Source: an uncultured Cellvibrionales bacterium (GTDB lineage Bacteria; Pseudomonadota; Gammaproteobacteria; Pseudomonadales; Porticoccaceae). From it: 60,584 nt of DNA. A model generated the notes under the pieces. That model saw only the letters and a list, made by a program, of their open reading frames with translations, was not told where the DNA came from and ran no database searches. Made by a program: the position numbers and the translations under genes. How positions within the stretch are numbered: position 1 is the first letter of the stretch; each line of letters starts with the position of its first letter. Shown here piece by piece: positions 10,347-19,642 of this stretch. Where the stretch lies: contig CAJXWQ010000011.1 of NCBI GenBank assembly GCA_913062605.1, forward strand, positions 1 to 60,584. The letters are read 5' to 3'.

Positions 10347-11075
10347 TTACGCCAGCTTACAAATCTTGTTGAACTCTTTCGCATCCAGCGAAGCACCTCC
10401 GACTAATGCGCCATCAACATCTGGCTGCATAAATAGTTCAGAAGCATTGGCGGCCTTAACACTACCACCATACAATATTCGGGTTTTGGCACCAGAATCG
10501 CCTAACTGCTGACGAATGGCCTGATGCACTACCTGTGCCTGTTCAGCGCTGGCAGTTTTACCTGTACCTATAGCCCAAACCGGCTCGTAGGCGATCACTG
10601 CCTCGCAAACTGCGCTCAGACCACTACCCTTTATCACTGCATCTATCTGGGCGGCAATGACAGCCAGGGTCTCACCCTGCTCACGCTGCTCAAGAGTCTC
10701 ACCGACACAGAGCACGGGTATCAATCCACCCAACTGAGCCGCGGCAAACTTCTTCGCAACTTGGTGATTAGTTTCGCCATAAATATTGCGCCGTTCAGAG
10801 TGCCCGACAATCGTATACCGACACCCAACTTCACGTAGCATTTCACCGGATACTTCTCCAGTAAAGGCACCAGAATGTTGCTCAGAGATGTTCTGGGCTC
10901 CAACTGAAATATCAGTGCCTTCTATTCCTGCAACTACCAATGGTATGTATACATAGGGCGGGAAAATGACAAGGTCTGCGTCGCTTCGTATTTCAAGCAA
11001 ACTGGCAATCAGAGCAGCAATCGATTCATGATTGCCATTCATTTTCCAGTTGCCTGCCACCAGCGGATGACGCAT
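10347..11075 (-). CDS. tpiA: Triosephosphate isomerase
   Basis: This enzyme interconverts dihydroxyacetone phosphate and glyceraldehyde-3-phosphate. The 242 residues (E. coli 255) carry the substrate lysine in AGNWKMNG, the electrophilic histidine in IVGHSERR and the catalytic base in AYEPVWAIGTG. The phosphate-binding end ILYGGSVKAANASEL and GALVGGASL is intact. The ATG start matches the family N-terminus. It lies between glmM and secG. Confidence 0.98.
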   Translation of the reverse strand: MRHPLVAGNWKMNGNHESIAALIASLLEIRSDADLVIFPPYVYIPLVVAGIEGTDISVGAQNISEQHSGAFTGEVSGEMLREVGCRYTIVGHSERRNIYGETNHQVAKKFAAAQLGGLIPVLCVGETLEQREQGETLAVIAAQIDAVIKGSGLSAVCEAVIAYEPVWAIGTGKTASAEQAQVVHQAIRQQLGDSGAKTRILYGGSVKAANASELFMQPDVDGALVGGASLDAKEFNKICKLA

Positions 11076-11183
11076 ATCTTATGTTTCCCCGGCCCCGAAA
11101 AAGGGGCGCAATCTTAGCTGAGTTACCAACAACATACAACCAGCGGAAAGAGCAAAATCTAGCACTAACCAGCACATGACTCC

Positions 11184-12536
11184 CTAGCCTACGTCACAGC
11201 CCACTTCACTCTCAACCACATCGGCCACTTGGCGTACCAACTTGCTAACCAGAGCAGCATCTTCGGCTTCCACCATTACTCTCACCAAAGGTTCTGTGCC
11301 TGAAGGCCTCAATAACACACGGCCACTATCCTGAAGTTCATCCTCAGCAGAGGCTACAGCCTGCTGGATAACAGGGAAGTTATTGAGGTTAAATTTTTGC
11401 TTGATCCGAACATTAACCATACTCTGAGGGTATTTTTTCATGCCTTTTTTGAGTGTATTTAATGGCATACCCGTTTCCCCCATGGCATTCAGTACCTGTA
11501 AAGCCGCCACGACACCATCACCCGTGGTGGTCAGGTCGCTACAAATAATGTGACCAGAACTTTCACCACCAAGCTGCCACTTATTTTCTCGCAGCGCTTC
11601 AATCACATATCGGTCACCCACATTGGTACGCACAAAAGGGATACCCAACTCACGCAGTGCGATTTCCATCCCAAAGTTACTCATTAGGGTCCCAGCAACA
11701 CCGCTGCACCCACCCTGCTGATGACGGTGCTTAGCAATAACAAAGAGTAATTCATCACCATCAACGGTATGACCTTTGTGGTCCACAAATAAGACTCGAT
11801 CACCATCCCCGTCGAGAGCAATACCCATATCAGCGCCTTCGCTGACAACCGCATCCTGTAGCAACGCTGGCTGTGTCGACCCACAGTTTTCATTGATATT
11901 AAAACCATCGGGCTCAACAGCCATTTCAACCACATCGGCTCCAAGCTCTCGAAAAACATTCGGTGCCGTGTGATAGGTAGCACCATTGGCACAATCCACG
12001 ACAATCTTCAGGCCCTCCAAGCTACTCCCTGACGGCAAGGTACCCTTACAAAATTCAATATATCGCCCAACAGCATCAGCCACTCGGTGAGCTTTCCCCA
12101 GCTTGCTTGACTCTTCCGTAATCAACGGCTTTTGCAGGTAGCTTTCTATAGCCTCTTCCACATCATCAGGTAGCTTAAAGCCGTCACCACCAAAGAACTT
12201 GATACCATTGTCATAATAGGGGTTGTGCGAAGCACTGATCACGATACCAGCCTGTGCACGAAAGGTTCTTGTTAAGTAGGCAATTGCAGGTGTCGGCATC
12301 GGACCCAGCAGGGCAACATCAACACCTGCGGCGATTAACCCGGCCTGCAGTGCGGACTCAAACATATAACCAGAAACCCGGGTATCTTTTCCCATCAAAA
12401 TTAGCTTGCGGCCTTTAGTCCGCTCACTAAATACTTTGCCTGCAGCCCAGCCGAGTTTCAGCACAAAATCTGCAGTAATGGGGGTAGTACCAACGCGCCC
12501 ACGAATCCCGTCTGTACCAAAGAAGCTTCTACCCAT
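11184..12536 (-). CDS. glmM: Phosphoglucosamine mutase
   Basis: GlmM converts glucosamine-6-phosphate to glucosamine-1-phosphate for UDP-GlcNAc synthesis. The 450 residues (E. coli 445) begin [16 protein letters not shown]. The phosphoserine loop is [19 protein letters not shown], the metal loop [13 protein letters not shown], the sugar loop GGESSGHI, and the phosphate-binding loop [14 protein letters not shown]. The start overlaps the end of folP by 8 bp, implying coupling. Confidence 0.98.
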   Translation of the reverse strand: MGRSFFGTDGIRGRVGTTPITADFVLKLGWAAGKVFSERTKGRKLILMGKDTRVSGYMFESALQAGLIAAGVDVALLGPMPTPAIAYLTRTFRAQAGIVISASHNPYYDNGIKFFGGDGFKLPDDVEEAIESYLQKPLITEESSKLGKAHRVADAVGRYIEFCKGTLPSGSSLEGLKIVVDCANGATYHTAPNVFRELGADVVEMAVEPDGFNINENCGSTQPALLQDAVVSEGADMGIALDGDGDRVLFVDHKGHTVDGDELLFVIAKHRHQQGGCSGVAGTLMSNFGMEIALRELGIPFVRTNVGDRYVIEALRENKWQLGGESSGHIICSDLTTTGDGVVAALQVLNAMGETGMPLNTLKKGMKKYPQSMVNVRIKQKFNLNNFPVIQQAVASAEDELQDSGRVLLRPSGTEPLVRVMVEAEDAALVSKLVRQVADVVESEVGCDVG

Positions 12537-13377
12537 TTTCCCTTACCTCAACAGCATTCATTATTTTCAGTGCATCTACCGTAGCAGCCACATCATGGAC
12601 TCGAAGAACCCCTGCCCCTCGCTGGGCAGCCAACATAGCCAATACCACACTGCCGACCATTCGCTGATCAACCGGCTTATCGAGAATCGTACCGACCATG
12701 GCTTTTCGCGACACCCCCACTAACAGAGGAAAACCCAGAGAACCTAATTCTGGCAAGGCACGAAACAGTATTAGATTGTGCTCCAGAGTTTTACCAAAGC
12801 CAAATCCAGGGTCTAGTATAATATTGTGCCGGGCTATGCCCGCTTGCTCACAGACCTCCGTACGCGCCAGAAGAAACTCGCCAACCTCCTTTACCACATC
12901 CTCATAATGAGGATCTTGCTGCATGGTTTCTGGCTCTCCAGCCATGTGCATCAAACAAACAGGAAGCCCTGTAGAAACAGCAACAGCCAAAGCGCCAGGA
13001 CGCTGTAGGGCACGAACATCGTTAATCATGGCCGCACCAGCACCAGCCGCCTCCTGGATCACTCTTGGGGTACTGGTGTCCACCGAAACAGGTACATCAA
13101 AATGCGCGGTAATACCCTCTATGATGGGTACGACTCTATCCAACTCCTCATCGACAGTGATCGACACGGAATCCGGGCGAGTGGACTCCCCGCCCACATC
13201 GATGATATCCGCACCCTCAGCCAGCAGGGTTTCGACACGCTTCAAGACCAGAGACAGATCTAGACAACCACCATTTCCATAGAGCTGACCACCATCTGAA
13301 AAGGAATCCGGAGTGGTGTTAAGCACTGCCATAATGCGAGGAGAAGAAAGGTCGAGCCGGTATTTACCGAGGTTCAT
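12529..13377 (-). CDS. folP: Dihydropteroate synthase
   Basis: FolP condenses p-aminobenzoate with the pterin pyrophosphate in folate synthesis and is the sulfonamide target. The 282 residues equal the E. coli length. Motifs are [55 protein letters not shown] and GVSRKAMVG. It lies between ftsH (85 bp upstream) and glmM (overlapping). Confidence 0.98.
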   Translation of the reverse strand: MNLGKYRLDLSSPRIMAVLNTTPDSFSDGGQLYGNGGCLDLSLVLKRVETLLAEGADIIDVGGESTRPDSVSITVDEELDRVVPIIEGITAHFDVPVSVDTSTPRVIQEAAGAGAAMINDVRALQRPGALAVAVSTGLPVCLMHMAGEPETMQQDPHYEDVVKEVGEFLLARTEVCEQAGIARHNIILDPGFGFGKTLEHNLILFRALPELGSLGFPLLVGVSRKAMVGTILDKPVDQRMVGSVVLAMLAAQRGAGVLRVHDVAATVDALKIMNAVEVRENG

Positions 13378-13462
13378 CTAACATCCAGGAAGAAGGGTAA
13401 AAAAATGGTGCAATTCATTACAACGAAACACCCCCGGCACTGAGACCAGGGGGAGGGGATTA

Positions 13463-15373
13463 TCAATGCTCTTTGGCAGGGCCACCTACAGCGCCCCTAT
13501 CATCAGAATCACCATTTTGTTGGCCCTCAGGATGACTACCAAAATCTTCATCACGCCAGTCGTGAGGTGGACGTACCGGCTTACGCAACATCAAATCGCC
13601 TACTTGGTCCGAATCAATGGTTTCATATTCCATTAATGCATCCTTCATAGCATGAAGGATATCCATATTATCTTTCAAAGTTTGTTCTGCCCGCTCATAG
13701 CATTCATCCAGCATTCGACGAACCTCAATATCAATTTCTCTGGCAGTATCACTGGAATATGTAAGCTGTCCAGTACCTGGCATTTGCCCTTCATCTTCAC
13801 CATAAAGAACAGGACCCATTTTGTCAGACAAACCCCAGCGCCCGACCATATTCCTAGCCATTTGTGTAGCACGCTCAATATCGTTGGAAGCACCAGTCGT
13901 CACACCATCAGCCCCATGAATAAGCTCTTCTGCAATTCGACCGCCAAACAAGCTGCATAACTGGCTTTCTAGCTGGCGCTTGCTAAGGCTGTACTTATCT
14001 TCCTCCGGTAAAAACTGGGTAACACCCAACGCTCTACCGCGAGGGATAATAGACACCTTATGTACTGGGTCGTGCTCCGGCATCAATCGACCAATAATGG
14101 CATGACCGGCCTCGTGATACGCAGTATTTTCCTTTTCCTTCTCCGACATCACCATGGAGCGGCGCTCGGCACCCATCATAATTTTGTCCCGAGCCTTTTC
14201 AAACTCTTCCATGGTCACAATCCGCTTGTTGGCTCTAGCAGCAAACAGTGAGGCTTCGTTAATCAGGTTAGCCAAATCAGCACCTGAAAAACCGGGGGTA
14301 CCCCGTGCCACGATACCCAGATCAACTTTTTCATCCAGAGGTACCTTGCGTACATGAACTTTCAGAATTTGCTCACGACCACGAATATCTGGCAGCCCCA
14401 CATATACCTGCCGGTCAAAACGACCCGGGCGCAGTAAGGCTTTATCCAATACGTCCGGACGGTTAGTAGCTGCAATGACGATAACGCCTTCGCTTCCCTC
14501 AAAACCATCCATCTCTACCAACAATTGGTTCAGAGTCTGCTCACGCTCATCATTACCACCACCATAGCCACCACCACGATGACGGCCTACGGCATCAAGT
14601 TCATCAATGAAGATAATACAAGGCGATTGTTTTTTAGCCTGTTCGAACATATCCCTAACACGGGATGCCCCCACACCCACAAACATTTCAACAAAATCTG
14701 AACCAGAAATTGAGAAGAATGGCACCTTGGCTTCACCAGCAATGGCCTTGGCCAGCAACGTTTTACCGGTACCGGGAGGCCCCACCATCAAAACACCTTG
14801 GGGAATACGTCCACCAAGACGCTGAAAGCGGGAGGGATCGCGCAAGAAGTCCACAAGCTCGTGAACATCTTCTTTCGCCTCATCGACACCGGCCACATCG
14901 GCGAACGTTGTATTGATTTGATCTTCACCCAGCAATCGAGCTTTGCTCTTACCAAATGCCATAGGGCCGCCACGGCCGCCGCCTCCACCGCCCTGCATTT
15001 GGCGCATAAAGAACATGAAAATGGCAAGAATTAACAATATGGGAAAAGCCGCCACCAGCAGCTGAGTCCACAAGCTCTGTTGTTCCGGCTCACGACCTTC
15101 AACATTGACATTATTATTGAGCAGATCTGACATTAAACCCGTATCAGGCACATCTGGACGAGTTGTTTTAAACGTGCTGCCATCTGCGCGACTCGCCTCG
15201 ACCGTGAGCCCCTCAAGAACCACACTATCAATACGGCCCGTCTGTACTTCTTCAATAAAGGAAGAATAGCTAACACTCTCCTCCTTGGCGGTCGGACTGA
15301 AATTCTGGAACACAGACAGTAACACTGCTGCAATAATCAGCCACAACACAAGATTCTTTGCCATATCGTTCAA
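13463..15373 (-). CDS. ftsH: ATP-dependent zinc metalloprotease FtsH
   Basis: FtsH is a membrane-anchored AAA+ protease that degrades misfolded membrane proteins and regulators such as sigma-32 and LpxC. It has 636 residues. Two N-terminal membrane helices flank a periplasmic domain. The AAA module has GPPGTGKT (about residue 200), [11 protein letters not shown], and RPGRFDR in the second region of homology. The zinc site is HEAGH near residue 420. The TTG start with GAGGA 7 nt upstream gives MNDMAKNL, the same N-terminus as Pseudomonas FtsH; the ATG three codons later is the alternative. It follows rlmE by about 80 bp. Confidence 0.97.
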   Translation of the reverse strand: MNDMAKNLVLWLIIAAVLLSVFQNFSPTAKEESVSYSSFIEEVQTGRIDSVVLEGLTVEASRADGSTFKTTRPDVPDTGLMSDLLNNNVNVEGREPEQQSLWTQLLVAAFPILLILAIFMFFMRQMQGGGGGGRGGPMAFGKSKARLLGEDQINTTFADVAGVDEAKEDVHELVDFLRDPSRFQRLGGRIPQGVLMVGPPGTGKTLLAKAIAGEAKVPFFSISGSDFVEMFVGVGASRVRDMFEQAKKQSPCIIFIDELDAVGRHRGGGYGGGNDEREQTLNQLLVEMDGFEGSEGVIVIAATNRPDVLDKALLRPGRFDRQVYVGLPDIRGREQILKVHVRKVPLDEKVDLGIVARGTPGFSGADLANLINEASLFAARANKRIVTMEEFEKARDKIMMGAERRSMVMSEKEKENTAYHEAGHAIIGRLMPEHDPVHKVSIIPRGRALGVTQFLPEEDKYSLSKRQLESQLCSLFGGRIAEELIHGADGVTTGASNDIERATQMARNMVGRWGLSDKMGPVLYGEDEGQMPGTGQLTYSSDTAREIDIEVRRMLDECYERAEQTLKDNMDILHAMKDALMEYETIDSDQVGDLMLRKPVRPPHDWRDEDFGSHPEGQQNGDSDDRGAVGGPAKEH

Positions 15374-15456
15374 GTAAACATCCTCGTCTGAAACACTACC
15401 GACTATCGGTAACCGTAATATTGGGCTCCCACAATGACAGACCCCATTAAATCAAT

Positions 15457-16083
15457 CTAACCTTGACTCTTCAGCCCCTTGGCTACCAGATAAACCTCCC
15501 GTGAGCGAGGCCTCGATGCATCGGGCTTGCGCGTAACCACACGCTCAAACCTACCCCTCACTTGGTGCAGAAGCTCATCAAAACCTTCTCCATGAAACAC
15601 TTTGGCAACAAAATCACCACCAGGTTTCAATATCTGACAAGCTAAATCCAGTGCCAGTTCGACTAAATACATTGCCTTGGGCTGATCTACAGCCCTCATA
15701 CCACTCATATTGGGGGCCATATCCGAAATTACAAGGTCTGCACGGTCACCACCAAGGACATCAAAAATTTCATTGAGCACCGATTCTTCAGTGAAGTCAC
15801 CTTGCACAAAATCTACGTCAGCTATGCTATCCATGGGCAATATATCCGATGCCACAACGCGCCCCTTATTGCCCACCAACTTTGCCGCCACCTGCGACCA
15901 ACCACCAGGTGCTGCACCCAAATCCACCACTGTCATGCATGGCTTAAATAAGCGATCTTTATTATCCAACTCAATAAGCTTGTAGCTGGCACGTGAACGA
16001 TAGCCCTCCTGCTGGGAGCGCTTTACGTATTGATCACGATTATGTTCCTGTAACCAACGCTGGCTACTTTTTGAACGTCCCAT
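15457..16083 (-). CDS. rlmE: 23S rRNA 2'-O-methyltransferase RlmE (RrmJ/FtsJ)
   Basis: RlmE methylates U2552 in the A loop of 23S rRNA. With ATG 16083 as start it has 208 residues (E. coli 209); a GTG six bases upstream is possible. The SAM site is [13 protein letters not shown]. The K-D-K-E catalytic set is present in [23 protein letters not shown] and SREVYLVA. It is divergent from yhbY and first of the rlmE-ftsH-folP-glmM series. Confidence 0.97.
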   Translation of the reverse strand: MGRSKSSQRWLQEHNRDQYVKRSQQEGYRSRASYKLIELDNKDRLFKPCMTVVDLGAAPGGWSQVAAKLVGNKGRVVASDILPMDSIADVDFVQGDFTEESVLNEIFDVLGGDRADLVISDMAPNMSGMRAVDQPKAMYLVELALDLACQILKPGGDFVAKVFHGEGFDELLHQVRGRFERVVTRKPDASRPRSREVYLVAKGLKSQG

Positions 16084-16269
16084 ACTCACCTATCTATTTG
16101 AGGGCCGACCGAAATAGAGCAGCCACCATCAAAATTTTAACGTTTTACCCTTTTATGCCACAGCTAAATTGGCTTAAACCCAGAGATTATACGAGGCTCA
16201 GGTAAATATTAGCGCACTGGCGCCTTATTCAGGATAAAATACGCGCCGCTTTGAACGGACGGCTATTCT

Positions 16270-16572
16270 ATGACACTTTCCAATAATGACAAAAAACATC
16301 TGCGACGCTTGGGCCACAATTTAAATCCAGTGGTAACGGTTGCTGGAAATGGCTTGAGCGATAATGTACTGACTGAAATTGACCGAGCGCTCAATGATCA
16401 CGAGCTGATCAAAGTAAAATTGGCTGTGGGTGACAATGAAGTAAAGCAGCAAACCATTGGTGCTATGTGTGAGAAACTTCACGCCGAAGTGGTGCAATCC
16501 ATTGGCCACGTCGTATTACTACTGAGAAAGGCTGATAAACCTAACCCTCGCCTATCGAACCTGCTTCGCTAG
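16270..16572 (+). CDS. yhbY: YhbY-family RNA-binding protein (CRM domain)
   Basis: The 100-residue single-domain CRM protein is associated with pre-50S particles in E. coli. It has the family start LSNNDKKHLRRLGHNLNPVVTVAGNGLSDNVL, with GNGLS in place of the common GKxGLT loop, and ends NPRLSNLLR. It is divergent from rlmE, with the shared promoter region at 16090-16269. It converges with the kinase gene, leaving a 74-bp gap without a clear terminator. Confidence 0.95.
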   Translation: MTLSNNDKKHLRRLGHNLNPVVTVAGNGLSDNVLTEIDRALNDHELIKVKLAVGDNEVKQQTIGAMCEKLHAEVVQSIGHVVLLLRKADKPNPRLSNLLR

Positions 16573-16646
16573 GCTATCTTGCAGCTCACGCAGAATAATT
16601 TCGAAACAATCGTGGTATTGAGAGGCTTGGTGTAGAAGACAACACC

Positions 16647-19517
16647 CTAGGAAGATACTGATATTTTCTCTCGTAACTGAACAACAACGTCTTCATAAAA
16701 TTCAGGCAGCCTTGCCAACAGCGGTGTGATTACACCGGTATTCTCCACCTTGGACTCAGCCTCCAGCCGCTTAAACATTTCACCCAAACTCATGGCACCC
16801 ACATTCATGCTGCTCGATTTCATGGTATGAGCCACACCTGCAACTGCCTCCCAATCACCTCTCTCACCAGCCTTCGAAAGTACCTTCATCTTTTCTGTAG
16901 ACTCATCAAGGTATAGCTGTAGAACCTGAACAAATGTGTTTTCATCACCACAAATTTGTTTCAACTCATTCAGAATTGTTTCATCCAACAACCCACTCGC
17001 CCCACCATCAACAGATACATCTTCTGCTAGCTCAGTGGTGGAGGGCGCACTGCATGAACCACGGGGTTCATCCAACACCTTGCCGAGGACGCTTTTCAAG
17101 CCCTCTATACTAATAGGTTTGCTTAAGTATTCAGTCATACCCGCCGCCAAACACTTCTCTCTATCCTCCCTCATAGCATTTGCGGTTAGAGCCACTATAG
17201 GCGTTTCTGAATGTGGGGTTTCTGAACAACGGTGCTCACCTTCTATTTCACGTATTTCTCCTGTGGTTTGATAACCATCCTTACCAGGCATCTGACAATC
17301 CATCAAAATGACATCGAACGTCTTCTTTCTGAACAACTCAATAGCTTGCTCACCACTGGTAACCGCGGTGGTTATAACCCCCAAGTCTGCCAGCATCGCT
17401 GAGGCCACACACTGGTTTGACAGGGTATCCTCCACCAGCAGTACTTCTATACCCTTTAGCTTATTAACCAATGCTTCTTCGGCTCTGGCCACCCGTAATT
17501 CCAGTGAAGGAAAACCCTCTACCAACATGAGCATACTGACAATATTTACCAACAATTGGTTTTGCCGTACTGGTTTGGTCATCGTGCAATCAAACAATTT
17601 AGATGTCATGCCGCTGCTAGTCTGAAAATAGTCAGAACTAAGTAACATTAAGGGCAACTTGGCAAAGCGGGCGTCCTGCCTGATAGCTGTTGCTAGCCTT
17701 ACCCCGTCCATACCGGGCATCACCATATCCAAGATGGCGTAATCGTAGTAAACCCCATACTCTGACGTCGTCATAAGGTGTGCCAAGGCTTTCTTGGCAT
17801 CAGAAAACAAACCGCATTTGACACCACAGTTACTGAGTGTTTGCTCAAGAAACAACCGATTGGTTTGATTGTCATCTACAATCAAAGCCCGTGTGTGCTG
17901 AAGACTAGAAATATCTACGTCCCTTGACTGTAATTCCCGGCCCTTCTTTAAAGGCAGGCTGACAGTAAAAACTGAACCAATGCCCTCTTCACTTTTGCAG
18001 TCAATACCCCCCCCCATTAGCGTCACAAACCGCTGGGCAATTGCCAACCCAAGGTCAGTGTCCTCATCAGTAATGGCGTGAGCATTATCTGCCTGAGAGA
18101 AAACACTGATCACACCCTGTTGGTCTCCCGCAACTCCCACATCAGACACAGTCAGGCTCACATCGACCAATCCTTCTTTACGATGGGTGAAGCTGGCAGA
18201 TACAACAACCTCTACTTGCTGAGCAAGCTTCACCACATAACCAATTAAACCCATCAACACTTGATGCAACCGGCCTTCATCGCCAATCAAGTATGTATTG
18301 AGCCCACCTGGAACAATACAGACCAACTTGACACCCTTAATGCGGGCCCGCTCAGCAAGCAGAAATACCGTATCCTCCATCAACTCTGCCAAATTAAAAC
18401 TGATGGACTCTATTTCCAATGCCCCAACTTCCATTTTTGAAAAATCGAGAATATTGTTAACCGTGTTAAGGAGTACCTTTCCAGAGTCCTGAGCAACTTT
18501 CACATAATGCTTCTGCCGATTATCCAGAGATGTTTTTCCCAGTAGCTGGGTCATACCAAGCACACCGTTCATTGGCGCTCGAACCTCATGACTCAGAGTT
18601 GCCAGAAGTTCATTTTTAGCATATTTCTCCGCCTCTATATCCGCCTTGGCACACTGCATATCAGACACTTCTTTTTCCAATGTCTTATTAGCCGCCAATA
18701 TATCTTCAGAGTCGACCAACTTTGCTTCTAACTGATGACAGTATTCTTCCAGCCGGTTCTCTCTTTGTTTTACTCTCTCCTGTACATGATCAAAACCAGT
18801 GACCAGCCCATCCAAGATATCCGCATTTTGGGGAGCATGTTTAGCGTGAGAGTTATCACCCTCGAGCACGTGGTTTACCCGGGTTGCCAGAGCAGCAAGA
18901 GGGCGAGATATTCTTCCAAACAAAGACCTTGCCAAAAACCAAGACACAAACACCGACACCAATAAAGCCACCACTGAAAAGACGAGGAACCCTCGGATTT
19001 GGCTAAACAGTGGCGTAACTTCAGCAAAGATATAAAGCGTCCCTAAACGCTGCCCATTAAGCATAATCGGTCGCGTTACCTCGACATGCTGATTAGTCAG
19101 CGTTTGCTTTATATCACCCCACCAGCTACCAGCAGAAAATGTCTCGGCCAAATCAGATGAAGGCAGGGTTAAAAGGTTTTTCTTTATACGCTCAAGCCCT
19201 TCCTGTTCAACCACCCCATATTCACTCACCTTTATATTTTTCCCATCAAATATTGCCGCGTAACGAACAGAAGGGATAACTTCAAAAGATTGCAGAGCCT
19301 GAGCAACAGAGGCTCTATCAGAAGACAGTAAGGGTGTTTGACTATTTAGACTTACAATATCACCGGATGATACGAGAGCCTCTACGAAAGATATCCGGCT
19401 AGTGTAAATATAACCGGAAATATAAATAAAAGAGGCCGTTAGAATCACCACCAACAGAACAACAATGTTAATTAATGCTAACTTATTATTGATCGATAAT
19501 TCATTGTGTGACCGCAT
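16647..19517 (-). CDS. BarA-like hybrid sensor kinase with two receivers and Hpt; degenerate ATPase domain
   Basis: 956 residues. TM1 is about 13-35, the periplasmic sensor (CHASE8-like, inferred) 36-172, and TM2 176-198. HAMP is 198-252, then a coiled coil. HisKA has the phospho-His H310 in ATLSHEVRAPMNGVLGMTQLL's first part. The ATPase-like domain covers about 410-525. Receiver 1 has D597 in ILDMVMPGMDG, receiver 2 has D740 in LMDCQMPGKDG, and Hpt has H897 in AHTMKSSS. The ATPase motifs are abnormal. The N-box Asn of the usual GNAIKF is Tyr (GYVVKL, Y427). DTGIGIP reads DVGVAGD, and GTGLGL reads DTDLGL. Phosphotransfer residues are intact, so it may act as a phosphatase, a relay or a partner-dependent kinase. 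It is followed upstream on the same strand by the GGDEF/EAL regulator, its likely partner. Confidence 0.93.
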   Translation of the reverse strand: MRSHNELSINNKLALINIVVLLVVILTASFIYISGYIYTSRISFVEALVSSGDIVSLNSQTPLLSSDRASVAQALQSFEVIPSVRYAAIFDGKNIKVSEYGVVEQEGLERIKKNLLTLPSSDLAETFSAGSWWGDIKQTLTNQHVEVTRPIMLNGQRLGTLYIFAEVTPLFSQIRGFLVFSVVALLVSVFVSWFLARSLFGRISRPLAALATRVNHVLEGDNSHAKHAPQNADILDGLVTGFDHVQERVKQRENRLEEYCHQLEAKLVDSEDILAANKTLEKEVSDMQCAKADIEAEKYAKNELLATLSHEVRAPMNGVLGMTQLLGKTSLDNRQKHYVKVAQDSGKVLLNTVNNILDFSKMEVGALEIESISFNLAELMEDTVFLLAERARIKGVKLVCIVPGGLNTYLIGDEGRLHQVLMGLIGYVVKLAQQVEVVVSASFTHRKEGLVDVSLTVSDVGVAGDQQGVISVFSQADNAHAITDEDTDLGLAIAQRFVTLMGGGIDCKSEEGIGSVFTVSLPLKKGRELQSRDVDISSLQHTRALIVDDNQTNRLFLEQTLSNCGVKCGLFSDAKKALAHLMTTSEYGVYYDYAILDMVMPGMDGVRLATAIRQDARFAKLPLMLLSSDYFQTSSGMTSKLFDCTMTKPVRQNQLLVNIVSMLMLVEGFPSLELRVARAEEALVNKLKGIEVLLVEDTLSNQCVASAMLADLGVITTAVTSGEQAIELFRKKTFDVILMDCQMPGKDGYQTTGEIREIEGEHRCSETPHSETPIVALTANAMREDREKCLAAGMTEYLSKPISIEGLKSVLGKVLDEPRGSCSAPSTTELAEDVSVDGGASGLLDETILNELKQICGDENTFVQVLQLYLDESTEKMKVLSKAGERGDWEAVAGVAHTMKSSSMNVGAMSLGEMFKRLEAESKVENTGVITPLLARLPEFYEDVVVQLREKISVSS

Positions 19518-19642
19518 GATGTTAAATATACCTAACCATCGATACTAAAACCTGACTCATGATTATTTTAAGACCAGCAAAGGAAAATCAATTTTATATC
19601 AGGCAGGAGAAACTGGTTTTGTGTCTCCGACCCAAAACTCTA

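Noticed and set aside
16647-19517. Calling the hybrid kinase GacS/BarA itself, the partner of the Rsm-like RNA
   Set aside because: The architecture is similar, but the ATPase domain is degenerate and its neighbour is a c-di-GMP regulator, not GacA. The true GacS is probably elsewhere.
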